NCBI GenBank assembly: GCA_000320545.1
Contig: ADNK01002972.1
Location: 1-40,592 of the forward strand
Length of the DNA stretch: 40,592 bases
Source: Bigelowiella natans CCMP2755
Lineage: Eukaryota > Cercozoa > Chlorarachniophyceae
Reading direction: 5' to 3'
In this document: positions 1 to 10,904 of the stretch, piece after piece
How positions within the stretch are numbered: position 1 is the first letter of the stretch
How the letters are laid out: each line of letters begins with the position of its first letter
Translations under genes and position numbers: made by a program
The notes under the pieces: model-generated
Database searches by the model: none
Told to the model about the DNA's origin: nothing
The model's input: only the letters and a program-made list of their open reading frames with translations

Positions 1-20
1 TCTCGTATCCCTGACTATCT

Positions 21-170
21 AACCCTAACCCAAACCCTAACCCTAACCCTAACCCTAACCCTAACCCTAACCCTAACCCTAACCCTAACCCTAACCCTAA
101 CCCTAACCCTAACCCTAACCCTAACCCTAACCCTAACCCTAACCCTAACCCTAACCCTAACCCTGACCCT
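21..170. repeat. Telomere repeat array, CCCTAA type
   Basis: Near-perfect tandem CCCTAA units (TTAGGG on the other strand, pointing outward to the left) identify the left edge as a chromosome end. The first 20 bases of the window are not telomeric, so the true terminus may lie further left, or these bases may be a read or assembly artefact. The arginine/valine-repeat reading frames over this region are products of the repeat and not genes. Confidence 0.95.
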
Positions 171-292
171 AACCCTAAACCTGACCCTGACCCTGACCCT
201 AAACCTGACCCTAAACCTGACCCTAAACCTGACCCCAAACCTGACTCTGACCTTGACCCCCATCCCAAACCTGACTGTGACCCTGACGACCC
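165..292. repeat. Degenerate telomere variant repeats (CCCTGA, CCTAAA)
   Basis: Directly inside the canonical array the units drift to CCCTGA and CCTAAACCTGAC variants and then fade into unique sequence. This is the usual proximal telomere-variant zone, where old repeats are no longer refreshed by telomerase. It forms part of the left copy of the 97-bp direct repeat described separately. Confidence 0.85.
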
Positions 293-327
293 ATGAAGAA
301 TGATTGGCTCGATCATGCAATGGATTG
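231..327 (+). repeat. Subtelomeric direct repeat, copy 1
   Basis: This 97-bp stretch (variant telomere units followed by unique sequence ending in a CATGCAATGGATTG tail) recurs with no difference I can see at 526-622, an offset of 295 bp. The sequence after the two copies differs. It records a duplication of a subtelomeric block or telomere healing onto an older variant array. Confidence 0.85.
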
Positions 328-392
328 GTGAGTTTTTTTCACTGTGGTTCTCGCTTCGATCTTTGTTGCAATCATGGCCCAGCAGAGAACAC

Positions 393-622
393 CAACCCTG
401 ACCCTGACCTTGTTCCTGACCCTGACCCTGACCCTGACTTTGACCCTGACTCCACTCATTTGAACTCCCAAACATTGACCCCATCCCCGACCCCACTTTG
501 ACCCCCTGACCCTGACCCTGACCCTGACCCCAAACCTGACTCTGACCTTGACCCCCATCCCAAACCTGACTGTGACCCTGACGACCCATGAAGAATGATT
601 GGCTCGATCATGCAATGGATTG
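393..622. repeat. Second block of variant telomere units plus direct repeat, copy 2
   Basis: Between 393 and about 560 lies another block of CCCTGA-type variant units with interruptions, ending in the second copy (526-622) of the 97-bp direct repeat. Being interstitial to the main array, it looks like an older telomere or variant zone buried by later addition or by duplication of the chromosome end. Confidence 0.8.
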
Positions 623-1046
623 ATCAACGTTTTGAATTCTGTGCACGAAGTGCAATGAACATTGTCTGTTTGCATCATTCCCCTGACCTCAAACTTTTGA
701 AGTTGATCAGGCAATTTTTCCGAATGTTGAAAGTGGGGTTTTGTCGAGGTGTGGTGTTGCGCGGAGTGCAATTGTGTTTTTTCGCATGCATGTGTTGTCT
801 TCAAGTGTGCACCACAGATGCGTGCAGCCGTGCGCACTGCTGCACATGCAATGCATGCATGCCGTGTCCATTCTAGTGTTGTGCGTGTGTTGAGCTGCGC
901 AACCTCACGCATGACAGTGTGCACTCTTACATTTGATCCGATCTTTTGCGGACAGACATTTTTCGGACAAAAACTTTGACAGTTCCACACATTTCACTGA
1001 AGCTTGGTGAACAACGCTTCATGTCATTGAGCACGGCGACCTTCAT
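623..1046. other. CATGCA-rich intergenic island 1 (telomere side of trehalase 3' end)
   Basis: No gene is evident. The stretch is visibly less AT-rich than the gene introns, has many CATGCA, GCATGC and GTGCGC-type words and lacks the microsatellites typical of the window. A GCATGCATG cluster lies at about 785-870. It is the first of five similar islands that all lie beyond gene 3' ends. Confidence 0.6.
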
Positions 1047-1536
1047 TCATCTGCATGCATCCTTCAGTTTCGTATCAGGCCAAATAGCAAGCAATGACAA
1101 CACGACACCGTTACTCCAACCAAATCCGACCTGAAGATAAAAATAATGGTAGACTGTTCAATCCATGATCGTTCAATCACCTTCTTAATGAACAACAGTA
1201 CGTCAGCACATGGTGCACACATGTTGACTTCACACGTGCTTGATCTTCGGATAATTATTGCTTCATTTACACATGCAACCAGCACCTGCACGCCATATTC
1301 GCCACCACCGCCTCCCTCTCCGCATACGCGTGCATTGTACTTTTCGTACATATCCGCATTTGGTACCCAGGCCTTCAAAAAATAGTTAAACAGAGATAGA
1401 AGAGAAGAAATGCAAAGCATGTTTTTCTTAAAGCCTTCTACTATAGGTGTACTAGAAATTATGACTGAGCAAAAAAATGCATCCCGATGCAGGACATTGT
1501 AGTAGTACATTTCGTGCAAAAAAATATTATGATGTA

Positions 1537-1574
<38 letters not shown>

Positions 1575-2739
1575 TGGTCCAGTTATAAAGCTTTTGCAGA
1601 CTAAACAATGAACAACATGTAGTACCATTGATTACCTTTTTTGATGTAAGTACTCCTACTTATACCAATTACCTACCTACTTACTACTCCTTTACTACCT
1701 TGTAGTTTGACTGCAACCAAGATTGTGCAACGCTTGCAGCGGTAGCTTTAGCCTTATGTGTTGAAAGTTTCAGTAGGCCGTGGATAAGAAGAAGCTGCAG
1801 AGGAGGCCACGCATTTGGATAGTCCCACTGTTGCTTGGAATCAATATTGGTCGTCGCAACACTAGAAGAATGAATGATGAAAAATGAAGAAAACGGTTCA
1901 TTAAAATCAGCAGAATACAATAATCTTCATCATTAAAATTGTAACAATTTATTTTAACTCTTAGTACTCCTCCTTTACTCCTCTTTTGTTAAAATTGACG
2001 GCAAAATACACTTTCAAAACGGAAAATGATTTTTATCAAGTTCTCTACATGATGGTTCATCTCATCGCAGATATTACTACCCTCCTTGCAGCAGAAGTGG
2101 GGAACTTAGAACAACTTTCTCTACAAACGTATCCTTTAGTCGATAATAGCAGAAGTATAATAACCATTTCAGTGACGCTGTTGGTGTTGCTATTGATGAT
2201 ACTATATATAGGGATGATGGATGCAAATGGCTAATATCGAGCATAGCACTGATGATCGTGATCATGATTCAACGCATCTACTCATGTCATACATAAATAC
2301 AAAAGACAAACGGGATAAAAAATTACAATGATTCATCTTAACCAGCCCCCCCCCCCCCGTTCTCTCTCTCCCTCTCTAAGAGAGAAAGTAATGGAAAATA
2401 ATGCCTTTTCGTGTTCGTTCCAGTGCTCACATAGACCCGCCCACAACGGTACAAAAGATGCAGCACTCTTGCTGCTGCTGCTGTTGTCATCGCTCATCGT
2501 CCTGGCCCTTCTTTCACCCGTGGACAACATCACGTCGTCGAATTCACAAGGAACTGCTGCACAATCTCCTCCTCCTTTGTTCTTCTCTTTCTCCTTAAAG
2601 TCGGTATCTATTGTATAGGGTATTGTAAGAAAGTTAACAAATGCATTCTGTAATGTATGTTGTGTGCATGCTGCTGATGCTGCTGATGCTAATATCAATA
2701 TATGTATGACACTGGTGTTTTATTTTCCTACGTAACACT

Positions 2740-2774
<35 letters not shown>

Positions 2775-3799
2775 ATATTCTACTTCTACTGTACAAGAAG
2801 AGAGTGGTGTGACTTTTAAAGTCTATCAATACGTAAATATTTCATACACAAATATTGTTTATATACAAATATATTTAATTGATAGTATGACCAAGTGGGA
2901 AGGCCATTATTCTAAAAATAGCATTTTTCCGTTGTCGAGCCTGTTCCATGTAGTAAAGAGCTTTCGGTGCAGATGCAGTGGCGACTTCTGCGTGGAGGTC
3001 GCTGAGTGTCTTCTCCATTGAGTAGCTGATGATTGATGGGATTAGAACCAAAGGTTGGATGATAACAAGCATAGTAATATCAACAATATTGAGGATGCTG
3101 CTGCTGCTGATGATGATGATGGTCGTCAAGATGCAGACAATGAACGACAAGAGTAGAGGTATTTTTAGGCATATTAGAATGGTGACAATGTGGTTATGCA
3201 AAGGATAATTTTGGGAGATGAGTGAAAGTATTTCATCGCTACTTATATACATACAGGAAGGCATTGAGATCGATCGGTACGATTTGCGTCGTTGCTAGAG
3301 TGGTCATGCTATAATTCTTGGACTTTCGAGCAAATATATAGCAACATATGAGATCATAACATCCATTCTTGGACTTTCGAGCAATATATAGCAACATATG
3401 AGATCATAACATCCATTCTTGGACTTTCGAGCAATATATAGCAACATATGAGATCATAACATCCAAAGAGAATACACTATCATCATCACAAGAGCACTCA
3501 CCACCCTGGTGAATTATTAGTAGCATATGAATTATCAATAAATTTACTGTTATTATTATTATTATTATCATATTTATAGAGTTGCACTCATCTTGAAAAG
3601 GAGAAGAAGAAGAAGAAGAAGAAGAAGAAGAAGAAGACATAAATGAATAATCATATAGCAAATATCGTAATCCTAGAAAAAGAGTAAGTAGAGACAAATT
3701 TGGCAGCTAGTAATAATAAAGCATTATTATTGTTATCCTCAATATCATCATCATCATTTTCACACTATTCGTCATGTATAGTCGTCTTCATGTAGGCAA

Positions 3800-3834
<35 letters not shown>

Positions 3835-6697
3835 ATACCCGTCCTTCTTGCATCATCCATCTTGATGAAAAATCCCATCCACTCTCAGCAGCTGCCCTGA
3901 TCTCCCGTGCTATAGTCTTTCCACCACCACCACCACCTCCTTTTTTCCCTATCGTATCGATGTCTTCACGGTAGCTTTCGGGTCTAGATCAAAGTATTAA
4001 TTAATAGCGGAGAATCGATGAGGAGATAAATCATGCAACATTTCACTAATACCAGTGATGTCCTCATCATCATCATCATCATAAGCTTCTCCATACTTTT
4101 ATTATTATTATTGTCCGTTATGCCCTTCTTCATCTTGATTCCCACATAATACATACATACATACATACATACATACCGTGGTGTGTTGTCTTTCGAGAAG
4201 TAGCGGTTGAGACGTACTGATTCTCGAGTACCAGGTACTGGCACTGAGACTAGACGTCCATTTTTAGAAGACATCCAAAAGTCGTACCTGAAGAACAACA
4301 GCAGATTATTGAGAATGTTGTAGGTGAAGAGAAAATGTAATGCATACATGTAATATACATATATGCATCACCTAGCATCACGATATTATCCGGGAGAAAC
4401 AAGATTACTACCCTCTTCTTCACGTTTGAAAAGCTCATAATCATAATTGGACTACTCAATATGTTGCTTGCTGTCCGTCGTTCACACTAAGCTGCTATTA
4501 TCCTCACTCACTCAACTCACTCTGCATCAAGAATAGGAAGAGCTCGGGCGAGAAATGTCGTGTCCTTTTTTCCTTCTTCACCCCCCTTTGAATCAGCGAG
4601 ATACACTGCCTCAACTGGGACCAGATGCATCATATATGTGACAGCAGCATTAATTATCGTTATCACGAATAATAACATTTATTATTACAGTATAATGCCA
4701 ATCTCATGATTCAAGAGAAAAATTACAGATATTTGCACGCAACGACCAGATAAGATGATGAAGATGATGATGATGATGATGATGAAGATGATGATGATGA
4801 TGATGAAGATGATGATGATGAAGATGATGATGATGATGATGAAGATGATGACGACGATGGAATGTGATAACGGACGACTCATGAGGGTAATAATCAAGGT
4901 TGAGAGACGAAACTGCTCCGACTGAATACGTCTATTTTTATCGCTAGAATCTAACATTAACCGACAACCCATTTTGGTGAGGAGGGGCGGTTGCGTCCTT
5001 GTTGTATAGTATACGCGTCCTCCGTTCGGAACAAATCCAAAAGTCTCAACCTAAAGATGATGATGGCACCAATAAGGGTGGTTGGTTTTACTCATGACAA
5101 AGGTAAAATTGAGAATAATTTGCGAACAATTGTTGAATGTATTATCATTACATCCTGTAAGAGATTAAGGACGATGTGCTTCGATGTCTTCACCATGTCG
5201 CACTCTATCAGACCGAGGATTATCCTAAACTCGAGATTATCAACAAAATGCTGGTTACAATGTGAATGCATATTTGCATCATACACTAACTAGGATACTC
5301 TAAGTACACACACAACATGTACTACATACATACATATGAGAGAGAAAACATATTATCTCGGCTCACCAGTATGTGTCCCAGTAGTACGACTCACGGAACC
5401 TAAAATGACATCTACATCATCCAACTTTAATATTAGATATTTGAAAGGTAGGCTAGATGCCTCCTCCTCCTCCTCCTCCTCCTCTCTCCTGTGGTCTAAG
5501 AGTAGTATGTTTAATTGCATTGGATGGATGGCTAGGGGATGATATTCGAAAAACCTTCCGCCAGGAATGATAAATGGCAGCGCACGATGGAGCGTCGATG
5601 TACGATGCGGATATTTGGCCACACTTTCTGCTGTGCGTCGTCCCAATATCTTCCATTTCTGTAACCGAAAATAATGAAAGAATCGGGAAAGAGTATTATT
5701 AATTGCAACGGCATCAAACGATGGAATTTTTGTTTGTTTGCCCACACCTTCAGAAAATGAAGAAAAGAAATTGTAATCTGATCACTAACTATTTACATCT
5801 ATTTGTTGTGATTCCAAGATTCATGGGAGAAGATGATTCTCTGCTGTTTCGTGCGTGTTTTGGTGATGCATATATAGCTGTACAAATCAAAGGATCCGTG
5901 ACTACATATAATATCTATTTCGCCATGACCATCCGTGTTAGCACAGTAATGGGGCGTTAGGATATTTTGGTCCTCTCTTCCCATTAAAATTACAGGCATA
6001 ATTATTATTATTACTACTACTACTACCTGGTTGAGATCATCAGCCCAAGCAATACTCTCCTTTGAGCGCAATTTTGACAATAAAAAGGGTTTCTCGGTCC
6101 AGTCCTCTGGAACACAACTCACAACATCACTTCCAGCATCGAAAAAGTTAGAAGTTACAAATTCAGCAAGGGCTTTGCGAGTCAACGGACGTGGAAGCTG
6201 CTGGAAGAGCGAGAGAATCTGTCGTTAAAAGTAAATGATACGATTGAGATGAGCACCATGTCATGATTCACCCTTATCCCACCTGCTCTGGATCATGCTT
6301 CATAGGCATATCCACAAAGTACTTCGAGTCATTGAATATATGATATCTCTGAACCTGTCAACAAAAATATCCATGGTGAAAAATTATAATAGCGTTATGT
6401 TGATGATGACGATGGTGAGTAAGAACATCTGCACTCACCGCGTCAAGAAGATCACCAGAGCAATAAACTTTGCAGGCCCTCTCACGTGCTAGTACATAAT
6501 CGAAACGTCATTATCGATCAACATCAGGATCCGCTATATGAAGTAGTAATGCCTTCCCGAATGATACCTTTCCTCATCGCCTTCCTCTCTTGATTCTGCA
6601 CCGTCCTTTCCGCAACGACGGCAGCATAGCGACTTCCCACGAACACTAAAACCATTACCGCTAGAGCCCGTACATGGAGGAAGGATGAGGTCTTCAT
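1047..6697 (-). CDS. Alpha,alpha-trehalase (GH37), secreted, 18 exons
   Basis: Hydrolyses trehalose to two glucoses. Spliced by eye from exons 6568-6697, 6439-6488, 6283-6354, 6027-6218, 5555-5658, 5367-5399, 5152-5224, 4969-5050, 4521-4614, 4177-4287, 3839-3983, 3255-3316, 2892-3025, 2405-2607, 2081-2133, 1699-1861, 1286-1372 and 1047-1130. All phases agree and give 623 residues, normal for the family. Residues 1-25 are a signal peptide (start chosen for this reason). Family signature 1 (PGGRFRESYYWD, about 180-191) is split by an intron; signature 2 is QWDYPNAWPP (524-533). The likely catalytic acid is Asp350 in ESGWDFSSRW and the base Glu592 in GGGGEY, as in family GH37. Exon 14 seems to use a GC donor. 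The linker around 420-445 is short and lacks a usual Trp, so the 2892/2607 junction is the least certain. Introns carry TAG, CAT and TGT triplet repeats. The gene ends under 1 kb from the variant telomere repeats. Confidence 0.93.
1538..1570. repeat. (GT)n microsatellite in trehalase intron
   Basis: Uninterrupted GT dinucleotides in the intron between trehalase exons 16 and 17. This is one of several dozen simple repeats confined almost entirely to introns in this window. Confidence 0.9.
3314..3464. repeat. Three-copy 50-bp tandem repeat over a trehalase 3' splice site
   Basis: Units at 3314-3364, 3365-3414 and 3415-3464 are almost identical (the first has one extra A). On the gene strand the unit carries the end of the intron, the acceptor (GTCCAAG) and the first two to three bases of exon 12 (exon edge at 3316). 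Only the copy next to the exon is needed; the two upstream copies are decoy acceptors within the intron. Confidence 0.9.
4745..4860. repeat. (GAT)n/(GAA) compound microsatellite in trehalase intron
   Basis: About 110 bp of GATGAT/GAAGAT triplets inside the intron between exons 8 and 9. It is typical of the triplet repeats that fill most introns of this window. Confidence 0.9.
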
Positions 6698-6799
6698 CTT
6701 TGGCCCCTGGTAGGTAGGGCAAGACGGAAGGAGGGCAATGGGAGAAAGGGTTATAATTTTTAGTGCGAAATTACTTACGAAAAGCAACAAATCATGTTG

Positions 6800-7850
6800 T
6801 CGCAATTCAAAAAAGGCATGCTGCTATGCCTGTCTGCGGCCGCACCACGCTCAATTTGGAAATTGTGAGTCGGAAGACAGACCGTGTGTGCTAGTTCGAG
6901 GCACTGCGTTTCGCACTCTGCAAATGTCTTGCAACATTTTGGAAATGTAGTTGATCATCATTGTTCATTGTTCATTGTTCATTGTGCTCGATGAGGCCCT
7001 TCATTCAATCATGATCAGCCCATTTTGAGGTCGGCGTGCCTGTGCTACCGGGTCTTCGTCTGGCACTTGGTTCGAGCATGGAAGCCCAGAAATGCAAGCC
7101 ACGGCATCAAATGCGAGATCATTGCCCAGTGATCCACAGTGAAGTGATTCCAATGGTGAATGAACAAGGTGGCATCAGAAAGGATCGTGGAAGTGCACAG
7201 GTGGAGCGTGCAGAGCTTTTCTCAGATGTTCCGATGCCTTGATCAGGACCTTCAGCCTGCATGATTCACTTTCTGACTGCGCGTGGTGTGCAACTGGGCC
7301 ATTTTCTCCGCCATCCCAGTCTCATGCAGTGGTTTTCGCTCACACACGGGTCGTGTGAGACGGATGTGATGAAATGTTTGAATTTTTTCAATGGTCATCC
7401 TGATGTAGCTGTGCAGTGCAGCGGCTACACGTGTGTGTGTGTGTTTTGTCAGTTTGCGCGAGTCCGATCCTCCATCGACCGGTCACTCAGTGCACATGAA
7501 CACATGCCAACACTTGGCATGCCAGCTAGCCAGCCGCGGCCAGCACAACAAGCGCGCCAACGTTGGAGCAGCGGTGCTTCTGCTCGCCTGCAACTTGCGA
7601 ATGCATGAGCAACTGCATTGATGATGTGCGTGCAGTGCGCTTTTGTAACTTTGTTTTTTTCAGTCGCTCTGGTGACTGGTGACACATGTGCACACATGCA
7701 TCTGTCTAGCTGTGCTAGCGCGAATGTGCATGAACGCATGTCTTTGTGTGCTACACAGCAAAAACATGCTACGTCGATCAAGTACATGACAATGTCCGCA
7801 TGCGTACTCACAAATCAAGAGACTCAAGAATAGAAAATGCATTTCACATT
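6800..7850. other. CATGCA-rich intergenic island 2 (between cytochrome c1 3' end and trehalase 5' end)
   Basis: About 1 kb with no supportable gene and with base composition unlike the flanking introns: many GCATGC, GTGCA, GCTAGC and CGCG words. It contains ATTGTTC tandem units at about 6960-6982 and a 24-nt hairpin at 7405-7428 that recurs in island 3. Open frames here (e.g. 7036-7242, 7261-7608) show no family signature and no convincing splice structure. The first part must hold the trehalase promoter. Confidence 0.6.
7405..7428. other. Conserved GTAGC...GCTAC hairpin, copy A
   Basis: A 24-nt inverted-repeat element with GTAGCTGTGC on one side and GCAGCGGCTAC on the other, closing a three-base loop. 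A copy with the same stem but a different loop lies at 16276-16299 in another intergenic island. Possible roles are an RNA structure or a protein-binding palindrome; nothing more can be said from sequence. Confidence 0.5.
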
Positions 7851-7950
7851 GATATGACGAGTATCCGATTCAGCGATGCAAAAATAAATTTTAACATCCG
7901 AGTCATAAACGCCTTTCTCTGCTAGGTGTATTTTCCTAATATGCACGCGT

Positions 7951-9601
7951 TTAGTAGGATTTGTATTCAATTCGTCGAGTTTTGATGGGCATCCACTTGA
8001 ACCGCTTCCAATAACCAGCAATACCAGCTGCAACGAAGAGTGCAGTCATCCACTTAACTCCTGCCTTCTTGCGATCATCAGTTTCAGGTTCAGAAGCCCA
8101 CGCAAGAAATACAGATACATCCTTAGCCATCTGGGTCACAGTGGCTGGGGTACCGTCTTGCCATTCGACCTGTCCCTGGAATTTTAGAGGGGCCTCCATA
8201 GAAATGGCTCCGCCAGAGAAGTAAGGATTGTAGTGCAAACCAGGACGCATTTGGATGCCAGCAGGTGCTTCCTTGTATCCAGTCAGTAGTGCAAACACGT
8301 AGTCCTCACCGTGAGGGCGTGCTTTAACAATCATAGAAAGATCTGAAAAAGAAGAACACACATGGTCTCATTTTCTACACTACCTGTGCGAAGGAATGAC
8401 AAAAAAGTCAAATATTATCGGTTGGTGAGGCTAGTGATAAGAGATGGTCATCGTTACCACCGATGCTAGTAGTAGTGTCAAACTAATTCTGACAATCTTA
8501 TAAATCAATGCATTATCTGTTGCATATGTTCCAACCCCCATTCCTATGTGCATTTACATGTAGTACATAGAAGAAAATATTTTCTTATACGCGGTCTCGG
8601 ATCACTCATGCTTGAATCTACAGTGTTACTCTTTCTTTGCCCTTTCTTTAAATTACCAGGAGGGTATGCTCCGCCATTAGCAGCGCGAGCAGCTTCCGCG
8701 TTCGGATAGGGTGCTGGAAAGCGGTCGAAGAGTTTTCCAGGGCGGTCAAACATCTCTCCCTCATCATTAGGACCATCCTTGACTTCGATAGACCCAGCAA
8801 GCATCTCAGCATGCTCCTATATAAATATAAATATGAATAAATAAATAAATATAGTATTAGACAAACATGGTAACGACGAGTGAGTCAATAGAGTGCATGC
8901 TCTTGTATTCAGATATCAGCAGACATAGTAACTCCGAGTCATTAGATATCATGATGAGAATGATGATGTCCAGGTATGTTTAAATGACAGCACCTTAGTA
9001 TGAGTATTTCCAACAAGGTTACGGTAACAAAGGAAGTTCATAGCATGGCAAGTACTGCATACTTGCCGGTAGACCTCATACCCCCGACGCATGCTGATAG
9101 GAGAAATGCAAAAAGCATGACACATAAAGGTTGTAAGCTGCAACCACTCCAAATCACAAAGTTATCAGAATTTAGCACAACATTCTCCATCCTGATTCTT
9201 GCATAAGCGGTACTACCTTGCTGCATCAAAGGAGTTAAAGGCCCCTTTGTGGGTCCACGACTGATGGGGAGGAGGAATGCAGTCGTCGCTAGCTGAGGCA
9301 GTGCTCATAACGCCTGCTCCCAAAATTCCAGCACCAACACCGAGAGGGATGGCATTCCTCTTTGCGGCTTTAAGAGCCTATTACAATTTTTCATAACTTT
9401 CGTTTAAGATCAAAGCTGGCTAAGGTGAGTGCATTCCAATTGGCTAGGCGTAAACTTTATGCGAGAGATGTAACTCTTGCTTACATAAAAGATGAACAAC
9501 TAGTATCTCCAATGTCTCATTCGAATATATGTAAAATACTTATTCAGATGATACTAAATAGAGGGGGGGGGAACCTTGGAAAGCAACCCCTTTGATAGCA
9601 T
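7951..9601 (-). CDS. Cytochrome c1, haem protein of mitochondrial complex III
   Basis: Catalytic haem subunit of the cytochrome bc1 complex, passing electrons from the Rieske protein to cytochrome c in the mitochondrial inner membrane. Exons 9575-9601, 9217-9377, 8994-9093, 8657-8816 and 7951-8342 join in phase to 279 residues. Exon 1 codes only nine residues (MLSKGLLSK), which begin an Arg/Lys-rich presequence; a Gly/Ala hydrophobic stretch follows. The haem-binding CSTCH motif is at 75-79. The strongly conserved block [10 protein letters not shown] (exon 4) precedes the haem-ligand Met198 in the NPYFSGG..ISM region. The C-terminal membrane anchor ([15 protein letters not shown]) is followed by a basic tail, as expected for the family. 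The first intron contains a G8 run. The motif has the normal two cysteines. Confidence 0.95.
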
Positions 9602-9785
9602 CAGATCGATTCAGTGACTCTGTATTCAGATTTAATTTCGGGCAGATTCAGTATCTTTATTGCGAAATGCATTACATAAAGATTATGCGACATAAGAATA
9701 TTATTACATATTGGTAAAGTCGAGGCTTTTTGAGTGTAAGCGCAGGTTACGCACCAACCACTTGTATCGAAATTTTTTTCGACTA
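9602..9785. other. Short spacer between cytochrome c1 and the next minus-strand ORF
   Basis: About 180 bp, AT-rich, with no clear motif. It must hold the cytochrome c1 promoter if the upstream small gene is real. It has no CATGCA island. Confidence 0.4.
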
Positions 9786-10232
9786 TCAGAAATTCATGTA
9801 TAACGCGTCATACAAATGAAGTCTTAAATGATGATCTGACTCTATTTCAGTCTTTCTTGATTGATGCCGGTTATTCCATAGATTTTCCGGGATTTCTGCC
9901 ATACCTTCAGTGAACAAAAACCATGCCATTTCCATGCAGTCTGCAAGTTATGGGAGAAATGTGAGATGCGACTGTATATTATGACCACACGATTTTTAAT
10001 ATTAAAAAAATAAATCGGGCATTTTACAGGTGGAACGTTGCTGATGGTCATCATTCCCTTGGTTTCTAGATCTAGATCTATGATCTATTTTCTGGATTTC
10101 TTTTAGGATCATTATTTCCGATTGTTTTTCCATGGTGTAACATATTATTACCACTCCCAAGATTACCGCTATGACTACAGGTGACAACTTGTCATTTTTT
10201 CGTAGTATTTTAGTCTGTTTCAATCCTAACAT
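9786..10232 (-). CDS. Possible small single-pass membrane protein, 2 exons
   Basis: Two exons (10028-10232 and 9786-9940) join in phase through a GT-AG intron to 119 residues. A basic N-terminus (KQTKILRKNDK) precedes one membrane segment (SPVVIAVILGVVIICY, about 19-34) and a long charged, possibly helical tail. The size and layout resemble small mitochondrial inner-membrane assembly factors, but I recognise no family, so this is only a guess. The retained-intron frame also has a stop shortly after. It lies head-to-head with the RING gene, sharing a 670-bp interval. Confidence 0.42.
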
Positions 10233-10390
10233 ATATTTCTATGGATTTCTTCTTGTGTTCGTCAGTCCAGTTCTAGGAATTTCCTACAACGTTCGTGTAT
10301 GTAGGAAATAGTAGAATTATTCTCAGTAATATTTTATCATGAATATTAAGACTGACTGAAACTAAGAGAAATATTTTTTTATCAACATAG

Positions 10391-10472
10391 TTAGTTAGTT
10401 AGTTAGTTGTTCTGTTCGCGCCCTTCACTTCCCAGCTATGTTGTTACACCGAAGTGATTTTCATAGTGGATG
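10391..10472 (+). repeat. Dispersed promoter-region repeat, copy 1
   Basis: It starts with four TTAG units, passes a CG-rich centre (TTCGCGCCCTTCACTTCCC) and ends in TTTTCATAGTGGATG. The same sequence occurs inverted at 27746-27828 with one clear substitution and a small shift at the TTAG end. Both copies sit in head-to-head intergenic intervals. In this copy CAACATAG just before the repeat can pair with CTATGTTG inside it. Confidence 0.85.
10447..10458 (+). promoter_or_regulatory. Shared core CACCGAAGTGAT, site 1
   Basis: A twelve-base word also found at 21753-21764 (same strand) and 27760-27771 (opposite strand). All three sites are in head-to-head intervals between diverging genes, which makes a promoter element plausible. 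Confidence 0.45.
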
Positions 10473-10904
10473 CATATTCGAAGTAATTGTTATCATATTT
10501 GGGTATTTCTCATTAAAGTTTATTCCTACATAATGATTTTATCACAACAGGCAAACAACAATAGGCCAACATTTTAAGATCGATCTCATCCGTGAGATGA
10601 TGATCTCACTCAAAAGAAGAACAGTAGTCCAACATCTAATAATTGCAGTGGGAAGGAAGGAACCCATCACCAGCCCCAACAACCCTCACTCACTTCGAGG
10701 GTCGGGCGAGCGAAACAATTCATCCTGGGTGGTGGTTCCATCAGTAGCTTACCTGAGAACCAAAGGGAAAGGAGGCCACATTTTTGCAAGATAGAGAAGG
10801 AGTTCGCTCTTCCTCAGGACTTTTATGAATACTCCATCCGTGCGACCTTATTCACTGGTTGAGCGTCGCATTTCGAATATCAAATAGATAGGATTCGAAA
10901 GAAC

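Larger units (their letters stand above)
10233..10904. promoter_or_regulatory. Head-to-head intergenic interval with dispersed repeat
   Basis: No gene seen. This interval separates the starts of the small minus-strand gene and the plus-strand RING gene, so it should hold both promoters. It contains copy 1 of the roughly 82-bp dispersed repeat (10391-10472), including the shared core CACCGAAGTGAT at 10447-10458. Confidence 0.5.

Noticed and set aside
15-990. Open frames over the telomere repeat, coding Arg/Val or Asp/Pro repeats
   Set aside because: They are translations of CCCTAA and CCCTGA units.
3314-3464. CRISPR-like array
   Set aside because: Direct tandem copies without spacers, in a eukaryotic intron.
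6738-7833. Several open frames in island 2
   Set aside because: No family motif, unusual composition and no consistent splice structure.
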